Shown here: positions 42,058 through 50,897 of the stretch, in pieces | Layout of the letters: each line of letters starts with the position of its first letter | Numbering within the stretch: the first letter of the stretch is position 1 | DNA from: an uncultured Bacilli bacterium | GTDB taxonomy: Bacteria > Bacillota_I > Bacilli_A > RF39 > UBA660 | Length of the DNA: 64,000 bases | NCBI GenBank assembly: GCA_934141245.1 | Contig: CAKPCB010000004.1 | Coordinates: 1-64,000 of the forward strand | Direction of reading: 5' to 3' | Translations under genes and position numbers: made by a program | Notes under the pieces: model-generated | Database searches by the model: none | The model's input: only the letters and a program-made list of their open reading frames with translations | What the model was told of the DNA's origin: nothing

Positions 42058-42552
42058 TTGAAGGAACTTGGTGAATATTTAAAAGAGACACGCGAAGAGA
42101 ATCATGTTAGTATAAATGAAGTCGCTGAAGATTTGAATATGTCTGTAAATATAATAGAAAATATAGAAATTGGTAATACTAGAGCATTTAGAGATATGTA
42201 CGATTTAAAGGATAAAATCAAGGAATATGCTAAATATTTAGGATTGGATCCCGAAAAAATCATAGATGAATTTAATGATTTCTTTTTTGAACATACATCT
42301 AAAATTAGTTTAGATGACATATTACAAGCAGAAAATATGAGTAAGCAAAATGCAGAAAAGAAAGTTGAATCACCTTATACAAAACCAAAAAAGATTAAAA
42401 TCGATGCCAGATACTATAAACCAATTTTATTAATTGCTTTAGTTGTAATGATAATTTTTGCTACTATGATATTGATAGTATCAATTCTTGTACCTAAAAA
42501 CAGGGTTATAACGAAAGAACTTTTAGTAAGATATGATGAGGTGATAAGATGA
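42058..42552 (+). CDS. RodZ-like helix-turn-helix membrane protein
   Basis: A 164-residue protein with an N-terminal HTH_25 domain (ELGEYLKETREENHVSINEVAEDL, in parts ELGEYLKETRE and SINEVAEDLNMS; residues 1-75), a linker and one membrane helix (about 121-143). This is a short RodZ/YmfM-type protein, usually an MreB partner in cell shape; the large external domain is missing. The rodZ-pgsA-recA order follows B. subtilis ymfM-pgsA-recA (cinA absent). TTG start after AGAGGTG. It ends in TGA, the only TGA stop found in the window, overlapping the pgsA start. Confidence 0.82.
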   Translation: MKELGEYLKETREENHVSINEVAEDLNMSVNIIENIEIGNTRAFRDMYDLKDKIKEYAKYLGLDPEKIIDEFNDFFFEHTSKISLDDILQAENMSKQNAEKKVESPYTKPKKIKIDARYYKPILLIALVVMIIFATMILIVSILVPKNRVITKELLVRYDEVIR

Positions 42553-43145
42553 ATGTACCAAATAAGTTGACAATCACAAGATTATTAATTAGTTTATTAA
42601 TAGTAATATTGTTGTTATTTCCATTTGATAGATTAAACATTTCTTTTTATAGTTTCTTTGTTGGAAATGTTTTAATTAATTTAAAATATGTAATAGCTGG
42701 AGTTTTGTTTATAATAGCAAGTTTAACTGATTTTCTTGATGGATATATTGCTAGAAAATATGGGCTTATAACTAACACAGGAAAAATGCTTGATGCTATA
42801 GCAGATAAGGTTTTAGTAAATTCTGTATTAATAGTTTTAGCATCACAGGGATTTATAAATGCATTAATACCGGTTGTTATTGTTTTAAGAGATATAATTG
42901 TAAATGCAATAAAGATGGAAGCTGCAAGTAAAGGTAAGGTTGTTGCTGCGATAAAATCGGGCAAGGTTAAAACTGCAAGCTTAATGATTGGTATTACATT
43001 GATTTTTTTCAATAATTTACCATTTGAATTGATTAACCTTAGGGTAGCAGATTTTCTATTATATTTTGCAACAATTATGTCAATTATTTCAATGATTGAA
43101 TACTACAATATGAATAAATTATTAATATATGATGGCAAAAAATAG
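42549..43145 (+). CDS. pgsA: CDP-diacylglycerol-glycerol-3-phosphate 3-phosphatidyltransferase
   Basis: A 198-residue membrane enzyme making phosphatidylglycerol phosphate. The CDP-alcohol phosphotransferase motif D-x2-DG-x2-AR-x8-G-x3-D-x3-D is complete (TDFLDGYIARKYG, then GKMLDAIADK). It opens with the usual NVPNKLTITRLL. Overlaps the upstream gene by four bases. Product feeds lipoteichoic acid synthesis by LtaS. Confidence 0.95.
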   Translation: MNVPNKLTITRLLISLLIVILLLFPFDRLNISFYSFFVGNVLINLKYVIAGVLFIIASLTDFLDGYIARKYGLITNTGKMLDAIADKVLVNSVLIVLASQGFINALIPVVIVLRDIIVNAIKMEAASKGKVVAAIKSGKVKTASLMIGITLIFFNNLPFELINLRVADFLLYFATIMSIISMIEYYNMNKLLIYDGKK

Positions 43146-43198
43146 TTTTTAAAGATAAATATACATAAAATATATGTATATTTTTTTTGAATAAAAAT

Positions 43199-43212
43199 CA
43201 AACAAATGTTCA
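43199..43212 (+). promoter_or_regulatory. LexA/SOS box-like site upstream of recA
   Basis: CAAACAAATGTTCA matches the Gram-positive LexA box CGAACNNNNGTTCG at all core AAC and GTT positions. It lies just upstream of the recA -35. Confidence 0.5.
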
Positions 43213-43220
43213 AAAAACAC

Positions 43221-43249
43221 TTGATTTATTTTTTTATATATTGTAACAT
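43221..43249 (+). promoter_or_regulatory. recA promoter
   Basis: TTGATT (43221-43226), 17 bases and TAACAT (43244-43249). Confidence 0.5.
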
Positions 43250-43279
43250 ATATATGTAAGCAAAATTGGAGGAATAAGA

Positions 43280-44305
43280 ATGGCAAAAAATGTAGTTCAA
43301 GACAAAACACTTGAGCAAGTATTAAATGATATTGAAAAACAATTTGGTAAGGGTTCTATAATGAGACTGGGTGATAACTCACATATGGAGATAGATACAA
43401 GTTCTAGTGGTTCACTTTCACTTGATATAGCACTTGGAATAGGTGGTTATCCTAAAGGAAGAATTATAGAAATATTTGGACCTGAATCAAGTGGTAAAAC
43501 AACATTTGCACTTCATGCAATTGCAGAAATTCAAAAGAAGGGTGGAAGAGCAGCATTTATAGATGCTGAACATTCACTAGATCCTAGTTATGCAAAAAAT
43601 TTAGGTGTAAATATCAATGAGTTATTATTATCACAACCAGATACTGGTGAGCAAGCATTAGAAATATGTGAAGCATTAGTAAGAAGTCAAGCAATAAGTA
43701 TAATAGTAATAGATTCTGTTGCAGCATTGGTTCCAAAGGCAGAAATCGATGGTGAAATGGGTGATTCTCATGTTGGATTGCAAGCCAGATTAATGTCACA
43801 GGCTCTAAGAAAATTATCTGGTACAATAAATAAAACAAATACAATCGCAATATTTATAAATCAATTACGTGAAAAAGTGGGTGTAATGTTTGGTAATCCC
43901 GAAACAACAACAGGCGGAAGAGCGCTTAAATTTTATTCTTCAATAAGGCTTGATGTTAGAAGAAGCGAAGCAATAAAAGTAGGAGATTCCATTGTTGGAA
44001 ACAGAACTAATATAAAAATTGTAAAAAACAAAGTAGCACCACCATTTAAAACCGCAACATTAGATATAATGTATGGTGAAGGAATTTCTAAAGAAGGTGA
44101 AATTATTGATTTAGGTGTTGAATCTGGAATTATTGAAAAGAGTGGCGCTTGGTTCTCATATAAAGGAGAAAAATTAGGTCAAGGTAAAGAAAATGTAAAA
44201 CTTCTTTTAAAAGATAATAAAGACTTGGCTAGTGAACTTGAGACACAAATTAGAGAGTACTATGGTATTGCAAATAATAAGAGTAGTAAAGACAGTGTAA
44301 AATAA
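43280..44305 (+). CDS. recA: Recombinase RecA
   Basis: A 341-residue strand-exchange ATPase. Seen: Walker A GPESSGKTTFAL, FIDAEHSLDP (usually AEHALD), VIDSVAALVPKAEIDGEMGD, FINQLREKVGVMFG with the L2 region following, and a normal C-terminal domain. Own promoter and a LexA-like site upstream. Confidence 0.98.
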   Translation: MAKNVVQDKTLEQVLNDIEKQFGKGSIMRLGDNSHMEIDTSSSGSLSLDIALGIGGYPKGRIIEIFGPESSGKTTFALHAIAEIQKKGGRAAFIDAEHSLDPSYAKNLGVNINELLLSQPDTGEQALEICEALVRSQAISIIVIDSVAALVPKAEIDGEMGDSHVGLQARLMSQALRKLSGTINKTNTIAIFINQLREKVGVMFGNPETTTGGRALKFYSSIRLDVRRSEAIKVGDSIVGNRTNIKIVKNKVAPPFKTATLDIMYGEGISKEGEIIDLGVESGIIEKSGAWFSYKGEKLGQGKENVKLLLKDNKDLASELETQIREYYGIANNKSSKDSVK

Positions 44306-44368
44306 AAAATATAGTTTACATTGATGCTGTAATTGAACTTAAATATTAAAATCATTATATAACAACAA

Positions 44369-44401
44369 AAAATGTTTTTTTTCAGAAAAAAGCATTTTTT
44401 T
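44369..44401 (+). terminator. Terminator after recA
   Basis: AATGTTTTTT and AAAAAAGCATT pair around TTCAG, with a T-run after. Confidence 0.65.
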
Positions 44402-44447
44402 ATTGCAATTTATTTTGTAAATCGAACAAAAAAAGTAAAAAAAAACA

Positions 44448-44476
44448 TTGATTTACGACTTCCTGATTTATATAAT
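44448..44476 (+). promoter_or_regulatory. Promoter of the anaerobic RNR operon
   Basis: TTGATT (44448-44453), 17 bases and TATAAT (44471-44476). An inverted repeat GTAAATC (44417-44423) / GATTTAC (44450-44456) overlaps the -35 and could be an operator; no clear NrdR box was seen. Confidence 0.6.
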
Positions 44477-44499
44477 TATATTAGTGATAAGGAGGCTAT

Positions 44500-46434
44500 A
44501 TGGAAAGTAATGTATTTAAAGAAATAGTTGTTGTTAAACGTTCTGGACAACGAGTTGGATTTAATTCAAATAAAATAGCATTAGCAATAAAAAATGCCTT
44601 TGACAGTCTTAATATGTCATATTCAGAGTATGATATTAATAAAGTTTTTGGTGCAGTATTAAAATTTATTGAAGAAAATTTTTCTGACAGAAAAACAATT
44701 AATGTTGAAGATATACAGGATATAATAGAAGAAAAGTTAAAAGAGAACAATTATGATGCCGTATATGAAGCATTCAATAGTTATAGATTAAGAAGAACTG
44801 CATCTAGAGAAGTTTTTAATAAACGACAACAACATAAATTTGTTAAAGCAATTGAAAAACTAGGGTTACAAACTGATATGTATCCATATGATCGACCAAT
44901 AAAAATAATGCATGAGTTTTCCAAAACAGTATCAAAAGAATTTGCAAAAGCCTACCTTTTAGATAATAAATATGTAAGAGCTCATGATGAGGGAATTATG
45001 TTTATTCATAATCTTTCTAGTTATCCTCTTTATACAACATCTATGGCTCACTTAAATTTCTCATTCATTAAAGATAAGCAAATATATATGTGTATGTATG
45101 AAATATTTAAAACAATATTAGATTGCAAAAGTGAGCAAACAGGTGAACATTCAATAAATGAATTGGATAAATTGTTAGTTAATCCTTGTTTATACACTTT
45201 TAAACTAATATACGAGAGGAACTTGTTTAATTACTTAAAACTCAATGGATTTTATGAATGCTTGGATATTGAACATATACGTGAGTGTATCCAAAAAATT
45301 AATTCAATAGATTTTCAAAATGATATTTTTGAAGAGTCTAAAATAAATGATAAAATAGCCATATTGTTTACCAGTGCTAAAGATGATTCTATAAAAGAAC
45401 TTAATAATATTCTTTTTGATACATTTTTAGAGTTTATAAAAATGTTAGATAATATAAATTCAATAATAAATAACAACAAAGTTTCCATAAGTTTGAGTTG
45501 TGATAGTAATAGTATATCTAAATTAATACGTTCTAATTATTTAAATGCATTATCAAATTTAAATGAATTAAGAAGTGTTACAACCATATATAAGATAAAT
45601 GATATTGATTATATAAGCGATGAAGTTTTAAATTTGATTTATCACAACAAAAATATTTGCATTTCATTTGATACAGCTACAGCTGCGGAATACTTTTCAA
45701 CGGGAGAAAAAATTTATTCTAATGTTAATGATAATAATTTTCAATCAAATGGAAGATGTGTTATTTCAACAACAACAATTAATTTAGCAAGAATTGGGGT
45801 TTTAAATCAATCAAAGGAAATAAGCAATTTTTATGATGAATTGAAAAATACACTTGATTTCGTAAAGAACCAATTAATTCAAAGGTTTGAAATGCAAGCA
45901 AACAAATTCAAAAAGAGCTTTCCGGCTTTGTTTGAACATAATTTATTACTTGATTCTGAAAGATTAGAAGAAAATCAAAAAATAAGAAAGGTACTAAAAA
46001 ATGGAGTCTTAAATATTGGACTTGTTGGACTTCCTGAATGTGTGAATTTTTTGCCTGAAAAGGATAAATCTAAATTAATGAAAGATATACTTATGTTTAT
46101 AAATGATAGAGTTGCTGAATATTCAATTGACAACAAATTAAATTTTATTGTTAGTCAAACTGAAAATAAAGAAGTAATAAGGAATTTATTTACCATTGAT
46201 AAATCTATATATGGTACTAACTATTTTAAAGGTGATACATATTCATTATTAAACAATATAAATAAAAAAGATTTAAATAAGGATTATCATAATTTACAAA
46301 ATTTGATTAATATGAGAATCAACATTTACTTAAATGAAGATGCTAGAAAAGAAGATATACTTAATGTAATAAAAAAAGCAAAAGAATGTGGTATTATATT
46401 TTTTAAAATAATTAGAGGTAAAAATGAAAATTAG
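44500..46434 (+). CDS. NrdD-like protein with ATP cone but without catalytic residues
   Basis: A 644-residue protein. Residues 8-98 are an ATP-cone domain (VVVKRSGQRVGFNSNKIALAI). The remainder follows the order of a class III RNR: KAYLLDNKYVRAHDEGIMFIHNL like the NrdD AIHIHDL region, VISTTTINLARIG like VVTINLPEIA, and NIGLVGLPECVN like TIGLIGMNEVG. The catalytic cysteines of the true NrdD (GYCAG and MCCRL) have no match, and the protein ends where the zinc and glycyl-radical domain should begin. It should therefore be inactive as a reductase; a regulatory or assembly partner of NrdD is likely. It overlaps nrdG by 11 bases. The identity with NrdD is from my alignment by eye. Confidence 0.7.
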   Translation: MESNVFKEIVVVKRSGQRVGFNSNKIALAIKNAFDSLNMSYSEYDINKVFGAVLKFIEENFSDRKTINVEDIQDIIEEKLKENNYDAVYEAFNSYRLRRTASREVFNKRQQHKFVKAIEKLGLQTDMYPYDRPIKIMHEFSKTVSKEFAKAYLLDNKYVRAHDEGIMFIHNLSSYPLYTTSMAHLNFSFIKDKQIYMCMYEIFKTILDCKSEQTGEHSINELDKLLVNPCLYTFKLIYERNLFNYLKLNGFYECLDIEHIRECIQKINSIDFQNDIFEESKINDKIAILFTSAKDDSIKELNNILFDTFLEFIKMLDNINSIINNNKVSISLSCDSNSISKLIRSNYLNALSNLNELRSVTTIYKINDIDYISDEVLNLIYHNKNICISFDTATAAEYFSTGEKIYSNVNDNNFQSNGRCVISTTTINLARIGVLNQSKEISNFYDELKNTLDFVKNQLIQRFEMQANKFKKSFPALFEHNLLLDSERLEENQKIRKVLKNGVLNIGLVGLPECVNFLPEKDKSKLMKDILMFINDRVAEYSIDNKLNFIVSQTENKEVIRNLFTIDKSIYGTNYFKGDTYSLLNNINKKDLNKDYHNLQNLINMRINIYLNEDARKEDILNVIKKAKECGIIFFKIIRGKNEN

Positions 46435-47113
46435 TGGTCTACAGAAATTAACATTACTAGATTTTCCTGATGTTGTTTCTTGTATAGTATTTACAAAAGG
46501 CTGTAATTTAAGATGTCCGTTTTGCCATAACTCATCACTAGTTGTTGATAGCAAATTAACTCCTGAAATTGATGAAGAAGAAGTTTTTAGTTACTTAAAT
46601 AAAAGAAAAAATATATTAGATGGGGTTGTTATATCCGGTGGGGAGCCCTTGCTACAAAAAGACATAAAGGATTTTATAGTAAGAATAAAAACACTAGGAT
46701 ACAAAGTTAAGCTTGATACTAATGGTGTAAATTCAAAGTTATTATCAGAACTTATAGATGAAAAATTAGTGGACTATGTTGCAATGGATATAAAAAATAC
46801 ATTTGATAAATATGATATGACTACTGGAAAATCAAATAGTAAAATTGATAACATTAAAGAAAGTATTAGAATACTAAAAAAAGAAAAAGTACCATATGAG
46901 TTTAGAACAACTATAGTAAAGGATTTTCACAATATAGAAGATATAAAAAAGATCTTAAAATATATAAATGGATCAAAATATTTTATTCAAAATTTTGTTG
47001 ATAATGAGAATACCATAAAAAAAGGGTTAATTGGTTTTACAAAAGATGAATTAATAAACATAAATGATGAATTAAAAAAGGATTTTACTAATTTTAAAAT
47101 TAGGGAATTATAA
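46424..47113 (+). CDS. nrdG: Anaerobic RNR activating protein (radical SAM)
   Basis: A 229-residue radical-SAM enzyme that makes the glycyl radical on NrdD. The 4Fe-4S motif is CNLRCPFC (Cys27, 31, 34), followed by VVISGGEPLLQ and LDTNGV. The opening SGLQKLTLLDFPD is typical of the NrdG2 type. The 11-base overlap with the NrdD-like gene and the nrdD gene 28 bases on place it in one operon. Confidence 0.95.
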   Translation: MKISGLQKLTLLDFPDVVSCIVFTKGCNLRCPFCHNSSLVVDSKLTPEIDEEEVFSYLNKRKNILDGVVISGGEPLLQKDIKDFIVRIKTLGYKVKLDTNGVNSKLLSELIDEKLVDYVAMDIKNTFDKYDMTTGKSNSKIDNIKESIRILKKEKVPYEFRTTIVKDFHNIEDIKKILKYINGSKYFIQNFVDNENTIKKGLIGFTKDELININDELKKDFTNFKIREL

Positions 47114-47141
47114 ATTATACAGAGGAGAGGGAGGAATAATT

Positions 47142-49514
47142 ATGTATAAGGTTAGAAAAAGAACAGGAAAGGTTGTAAGCTTTGATATTCAAAAAATAAA
47201 ATCAGCAATTATTAAAGCATTTGATTCAGTTAATAAAAATTATGATGAAAATGTTATTGATTTTTTAGCATTAAAAGTTACTAGTGAATTTGATTCTAAG
47301 ATTAATGATAATATAATAAACGTTGAAGATATTCAAGATATAGTTGAAGAAACATTGTCAAAGGCAGGATATACAGAAGTAGCTAAGGCATACATCTTAT
47401 ATAGAAAATTACATGAAAAGATGCGTAATATGAAGTCTACACTTTTAGATTATAAGGAAGTAGTTAATAGCTATGTAAATGTAACAGATTGGAGAGTAAA
47501 GGAAAACTCCACTGTAACATATTCTGTTGGTGGATTAATACTTAGTAATTCAGGTGCGATTACTGCAAATTACTGGTTAAGTGAAGTATATGATGAAGAG
47601 ATAGCTAATGCTCATAAATCTGCTGCAATTCATATTCATGATTTATCAATGCTAACTGGATATTGTGCTGGTTGGAGCTTAAAACAATTAATTAAAGAGG
47701 GTTTAGGAGGGGTTCCTGGAAAGATTACTTCGTCACCAGCTAAGCATTTATCGACTCTTTGTAATCAAATGGTAAATTTTTTAGGAATTATGCAAAATGA
47801 ATGGGCTGGAGCACAAGCATTTTCATCTTTTGATACATATTTAGCTGCATTTGTAAAAGCTGATAATTTGTCATATCATGAGGTAAAACAATGTATTCAA
47901 TCGTTTGTGTATGGAGTTAATACACCTTCACGTTGGGGTACTCAAGCACCATTTACTAATATTACATTAGATTGGACAGTTCCAAATGACTTAGCAGAAT
48001 TGAATGCTATAGTTGGTGGCAAAGAAACAGACTTTACTTATAAGGAATGTCAAAAAGAAATGAATATGATTAATAAAGCATTTATTGAAGTTATGATAGA
48101 GGGAGATGCTAATGGAAGAGGTTTCCAATATCCTATTCCAACATATTCAATAACTAATGATTTTGATTGGTCAGATACTGAGAATAATAGATTACTATTT
48201 GAAATGACTGCAAAGTACGGAACACCATATTTTTCTAATTATATAAATAGTGATATGGAACCATCTGATGTAAGAAGTATGTGTTGTAGATTAAGATTAG
48301 ATTTAAGAGAGCTTCGTAAAAAGTCAGGAGGATTCTTTGGAGCAGGTGAATCTACAGGAAGTATAGGAGTTGTTACAATTAATTTACCAGAAATCGCATA
48401 TCTTGCAGAAGATGAAAAGGACTTTTATTTAAGACTTGAGAAATTAATGGATATAGCTGCTAGAAGCTTAAAAATTAAAAGAAATGTTATAACAAAATTA
48501 TTAGATGAGGGATTATATCCATATACTAAGAGATATTTAGGAAGCTTTAGTAATCATTTTTCAACAATAGGTTTAATAGGAATGAACGAAGTTGGATTAA
48601 ATGCAAAATGGTTACGTCAAGATTTAACACATGAAAAAACTCAAAAATTTGCTAAAGAAGTTTTAAATTATATGAGAGAAAAATTATCAGATTATCAAGA
48701 AGAGTATGGAGATCTTTATAACTTAGAAGCTACCCCTGCTGAATCAACTACATATAGATTTGCAAAACATGACAAGGAAAAATATCCTGATATAATAACA
48801 GCAGCAAAAGAAGGCGAAACTCCATATTATACAAATAGTTCACATTTACCAGTAGGCTTTACATGTGATATGTTTGAGGCACTTGATATTCAAGATGAAT
48901 TACAAACACTATATACATCAGGAACAGTATTCCACACATTCCTAGGTGAAAGACTTCCAGATTGGAAAACAACAGCAGCATTAGTAAGAAAAATTGCAGA
49001 AAACTATAAATTACCATATTATACAATTTCACCTACTTATTCAATATGTAAAACTCATGGCTATATAACTGGAGAAGTAAATAAGTGTCCAAAATGTGGC
49101 GCTGAAACAGAAGTTTATAGTAGAATTACTGGATATTATAGACCAGTTAAGAATTGGAATGATGGTAAATCACAAGAATATAAGTGTCGTAAGTTATATG
49201 ATATTAATGCATCTCATGAAATAAATAGAAAGGATAGCGAATGTGCTAATAAAAAGGAAACTAAGAAAAAAAATGAAGAGAAAGATTCACTAATTTTATT
49301 TGGAACTAAGACATGTCCAAATTGTAAAATGGCTATTAAACTATTAGATGATAAAAAAATAAAGTATACAAAAGTGGATGCAGAGGAAGATGTAGAATTA
49401 ACAAAAAAATTTGGTGTAAAACAAGCACCAACATTAATTGAAATAAAAAATAATGAAGTGACCAAAATAACAAATTTATCTAATATCAAGAAATACGTAG
49501 CAAGTATTAAATAA
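47142..49514 (+). CDS. nrdD: Anaerobic ribonucleoside-triphosphate reductase fused to a redoxin domain
   Basis: A 790-residue class III RNR reducing NTPs to dNTPs without oxygen. ATP cone at about 1-92; body with GYCAGWSL and MCCRLRL cysteines; zinc cysteines in SICKTHG (Cys636) and CPKCG; glycyl radical at Gly664 in RITGYY. After a Lys/Glu-rich linker (about 695-715) there is a glutaredoxin-like domain (about 716-790) with CPNC at 725-728 and the cis-Pro in KQAPTL. The fusion suggests reduction by a redoxin rather than formate (inferred; redoxin-using NrdD is known in some bacteria). trxB follows after one base. Confidence 0.95.
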   Translation: MYKVRKRTGKVVSFDIQKIKSAIIKAFDSVNKNYDENVIDFLALKVTSEFDSKINDNIINVEDIQDIVEETLSKAGYTEVAKAYILYRKLHEKMRNMKSTLLDYKEVVNSYVNVTDWRVKENSTVTYSVGGLILSNSGAITANYWLSEVYDEEIANAHKSAAIHIHDLSMLTGYCAGWSLKQLIKEGLGGVPGKITSSPAKHLSTLCNQMVNFLGIMQNEWAGAQAFSSFDTYLAAFVKADNLSYHEVKQCIQSFVYGVNTPSRWGTQAPFTNITLDWTVPNDLAELNAIVGGKETDFTYKECQKEMNMINKAFIEVMIEGDANGRGFQYPIPTYSITNDFDWSDTENNRLLFEMTAKYGTPYFSNYINSDMEPSDVRSMCCRLRLDLRELRKKSGGFFGAGESTGSIGVVTINLPEIAYLAEDEKDFYLRLEKLMDIAARSLKIKRNVITKLLDEGLYPYTKRYLGSFSNHFSTIGLIGMNEVGLNAKWLRQDLTHEKTQKFAKEVLNYMREKLSDYQEEYGDLYNLEATPAESTTYRFAKHDKEKYPDIITAAKEGETPYYTNSSHLPVGFTCDMFEALDIQDELQTLYTSGTVFHTFLGERLPDWKTTAALVRKIAENYKLPYYTISPTYSICKTHGYITGEVNKCPKCGAETEVYSRITGYYRPVKNWNDGKSQEYKCRKLYDINASHEINRKDSECANKKETKKKNEEKDSLILFGTKTCPNCKMAIKLLDDKKIKYTKVDAEEDVELTKKFGVKQAPTLIEIKNNEVTKITNLSNIKKYVASIK

Positions 49515-49515
49515 T

Positions 49516-50409
49516 ATGTATGATATCATTATAGTTGGCTGTGGGCCTGCTGGTCTAACAGCCGCTATCTATGCTTTAAGAGCAAATAAGAAGATTTTGA
49601 TATTAGAAAAAGATAATATTGGTGGTCAAATAACTTCTTCACTTAAGGTTGAGAATTTTCCTGGATTTAAGCAAATATCAGGTAATGATTTAATGAATAA
49701 TTTATATGAACAAGCAATAGATTTAGGTTGTGAAATTAATATAGAAGAAGTTATAAAAATAAAAGATGGAAAAATAAAAACTGTTATTACAGATGAAAAT
49801 GAATATGAAACAAAGTCATTGATAATTGCTACTGGGTGTAAAAATAGACTTCTTGGAATTGATAGAGAAGAGGAATTTATAGGAAATGGTATTTCATTTT
49901 GTGTAGCATGTGATGGTGCATTTTATAAAGATAAGGTTGTTGCTGTAATAGGTGGCGGAAATAGTGCAGTTATTAATGCATTATCATTAAGTGAAATATG
50001 TAAAAAAGTTTATCTTATCCAGAATTTAGATTTTTTAACTGCAGAAGATATGCTTAAAGAAAGAATTAAAGAAAAGAATAATATTGAAATTATGTATAAT
50101 TCAAAGGTTGTTAAACTAATTGGCGATGATGAATTAAAGTCAATTGAAGTATCTGGTAAGGAAGATAAAATCATAGCTATAGATGGAATGTTCATATCTA
50201 TTGGTCAAATACCACAAAATGATATATTTAAAGGTATTATAGATTTAAATGAACAAAATTATATAAAATCAATTGAATGTTTAACAAATAAAGAAGGAAT
50301 ATTTGTAGCAGGTGATTGTAGAGAAAAGAAAATTCGTCAACTAACAACAGCAGCTGGTGATGGGACTATTGCAGCATTAGAAGCTATTAATTATTTAAAC
50401 AATTTATAA
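49516..50409 (+). CDS. trxB: Thioredoxin reductase-like flavoprotein
   Basis: A 297-residue FAD/NAD(P)H oxidoreductase: FAD-binding VGCGPAGLTAAIYA, the redox pair CVAC at 129-132 (CATC in most TrxB), pyridine-nucleotide fold VIGGGNSA, and the FAD motif VFVAGDCR-like IFVAGDCR. One base after nrdD, so co-translated; it probably reduces the redoxin domain fused to NrdD. Slightly shorter than typical (about 310). Confidence 0.92.
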   Translation: MYDIIIVGCGPAGLTAAIYALRANKKILILEKDNIGGQITSSLKVENFPGFKQISGNDLMNNLYEQAIDLGCEINIEEVIKIKDGKIKTVITDENEYETKSLIIATGCKNRLLGIDREEEFIGNGISFCVACDGAFYKDKVVAVIGGGNSAVINALSLSEICKKVYLIQNLDFLTAEDMLKERIKEKNNIEIMYNSKVVKLIGDDELKSIEVSGKEDKIIAIDGMFISIGQIPQNDIFKGIIDLNEQNYIKSIECLTNKEGIFVAGDCREKKIRQLTTAAGDGTIAALEAINYLNNL

Positions 50410-50421
50410 TAAAAAGTAAAG

Positions 50422-50447
50422 ACTCCAACAAATATGGAGTTTTTATT
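50422..50447 (+). terminator. Terminator of the RNR operon
   Basis: ACTCCA (50422-50427) and TGGAGT (50435-50440) with T-rich tail. Confidence 0.8.
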
Positions 50448-50496
50448 ATATAATATGAAAACATTATATATTTTTAATTATTTGATAATCATAATG

Positions 50497-50505
50497 TGGT
50501 ATAAT
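50497..50505 (+). promoter_or_regulatory. Extended -10 promoter of the RNHCP gene
   Basis: TGGTATAAT, 16 bases before the chosen TTG start; the same element occurs before ltaS and cca. Confidence 0.5.
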
Positions 50506-50521
50506 AACATTGGTGATATTA

Positions 50522-50824
50522 TTGAAAAAATTTAATATGATAGATGAATCATTTATATGTGAGAATTGTGGAAAAACTGTCTCAAAAGGTGGGTATACTG
50601 CAAGGGACCATTGTCCTTTTTGTTTATATTCAAAACATGTAGATATTAATCCAGGAGATAGGTTAAATACGTGTTGTGGTGCCCTAGAACCAATAGGTAT
50701 AGAAAAATATAAAGATACTTTTAAAATAGTCTATAAATGTAAAAAATGTGGAGAATTTCACAAAAATATTATTCATAATGATGATAATAAAGATTTAATA
50801 ATTGAACTTTCAGTTGTTAAATAA
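50522..50824 (+). CDS. RNHCP domain protein
   Basis: A 100-residue zinc protein of the RNHCP family (PF12647): CENCG, the name-giving RDHCPFCLYSKHVD (usually RNHCP), PGDR, CCG and CKKCGEFHKN. Two treble-clef-like knuckles are expected. Function is not established; some members are thought to bind RNA. TTG at 50522 is chosen over GTG at 50510 because GGTGAT is then a ribosome site. Confidence 0.85.
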   Translation: MKKFNMIDESFICENCGKTVSKGGYTARDHCPFCLYSKHVDINPGDRLNTCCGALEPIGIEKYKDTFKIVYKCKKCGEFHKNIIHNDDNKDLIIELSVVK

Positions 50825-50897
50825 GATAGTTGTTATTAGAAACTTTTTTTAGTATAATATAGAATTAGATGATATTAGATTTTAGGAAGTGGTTTAA

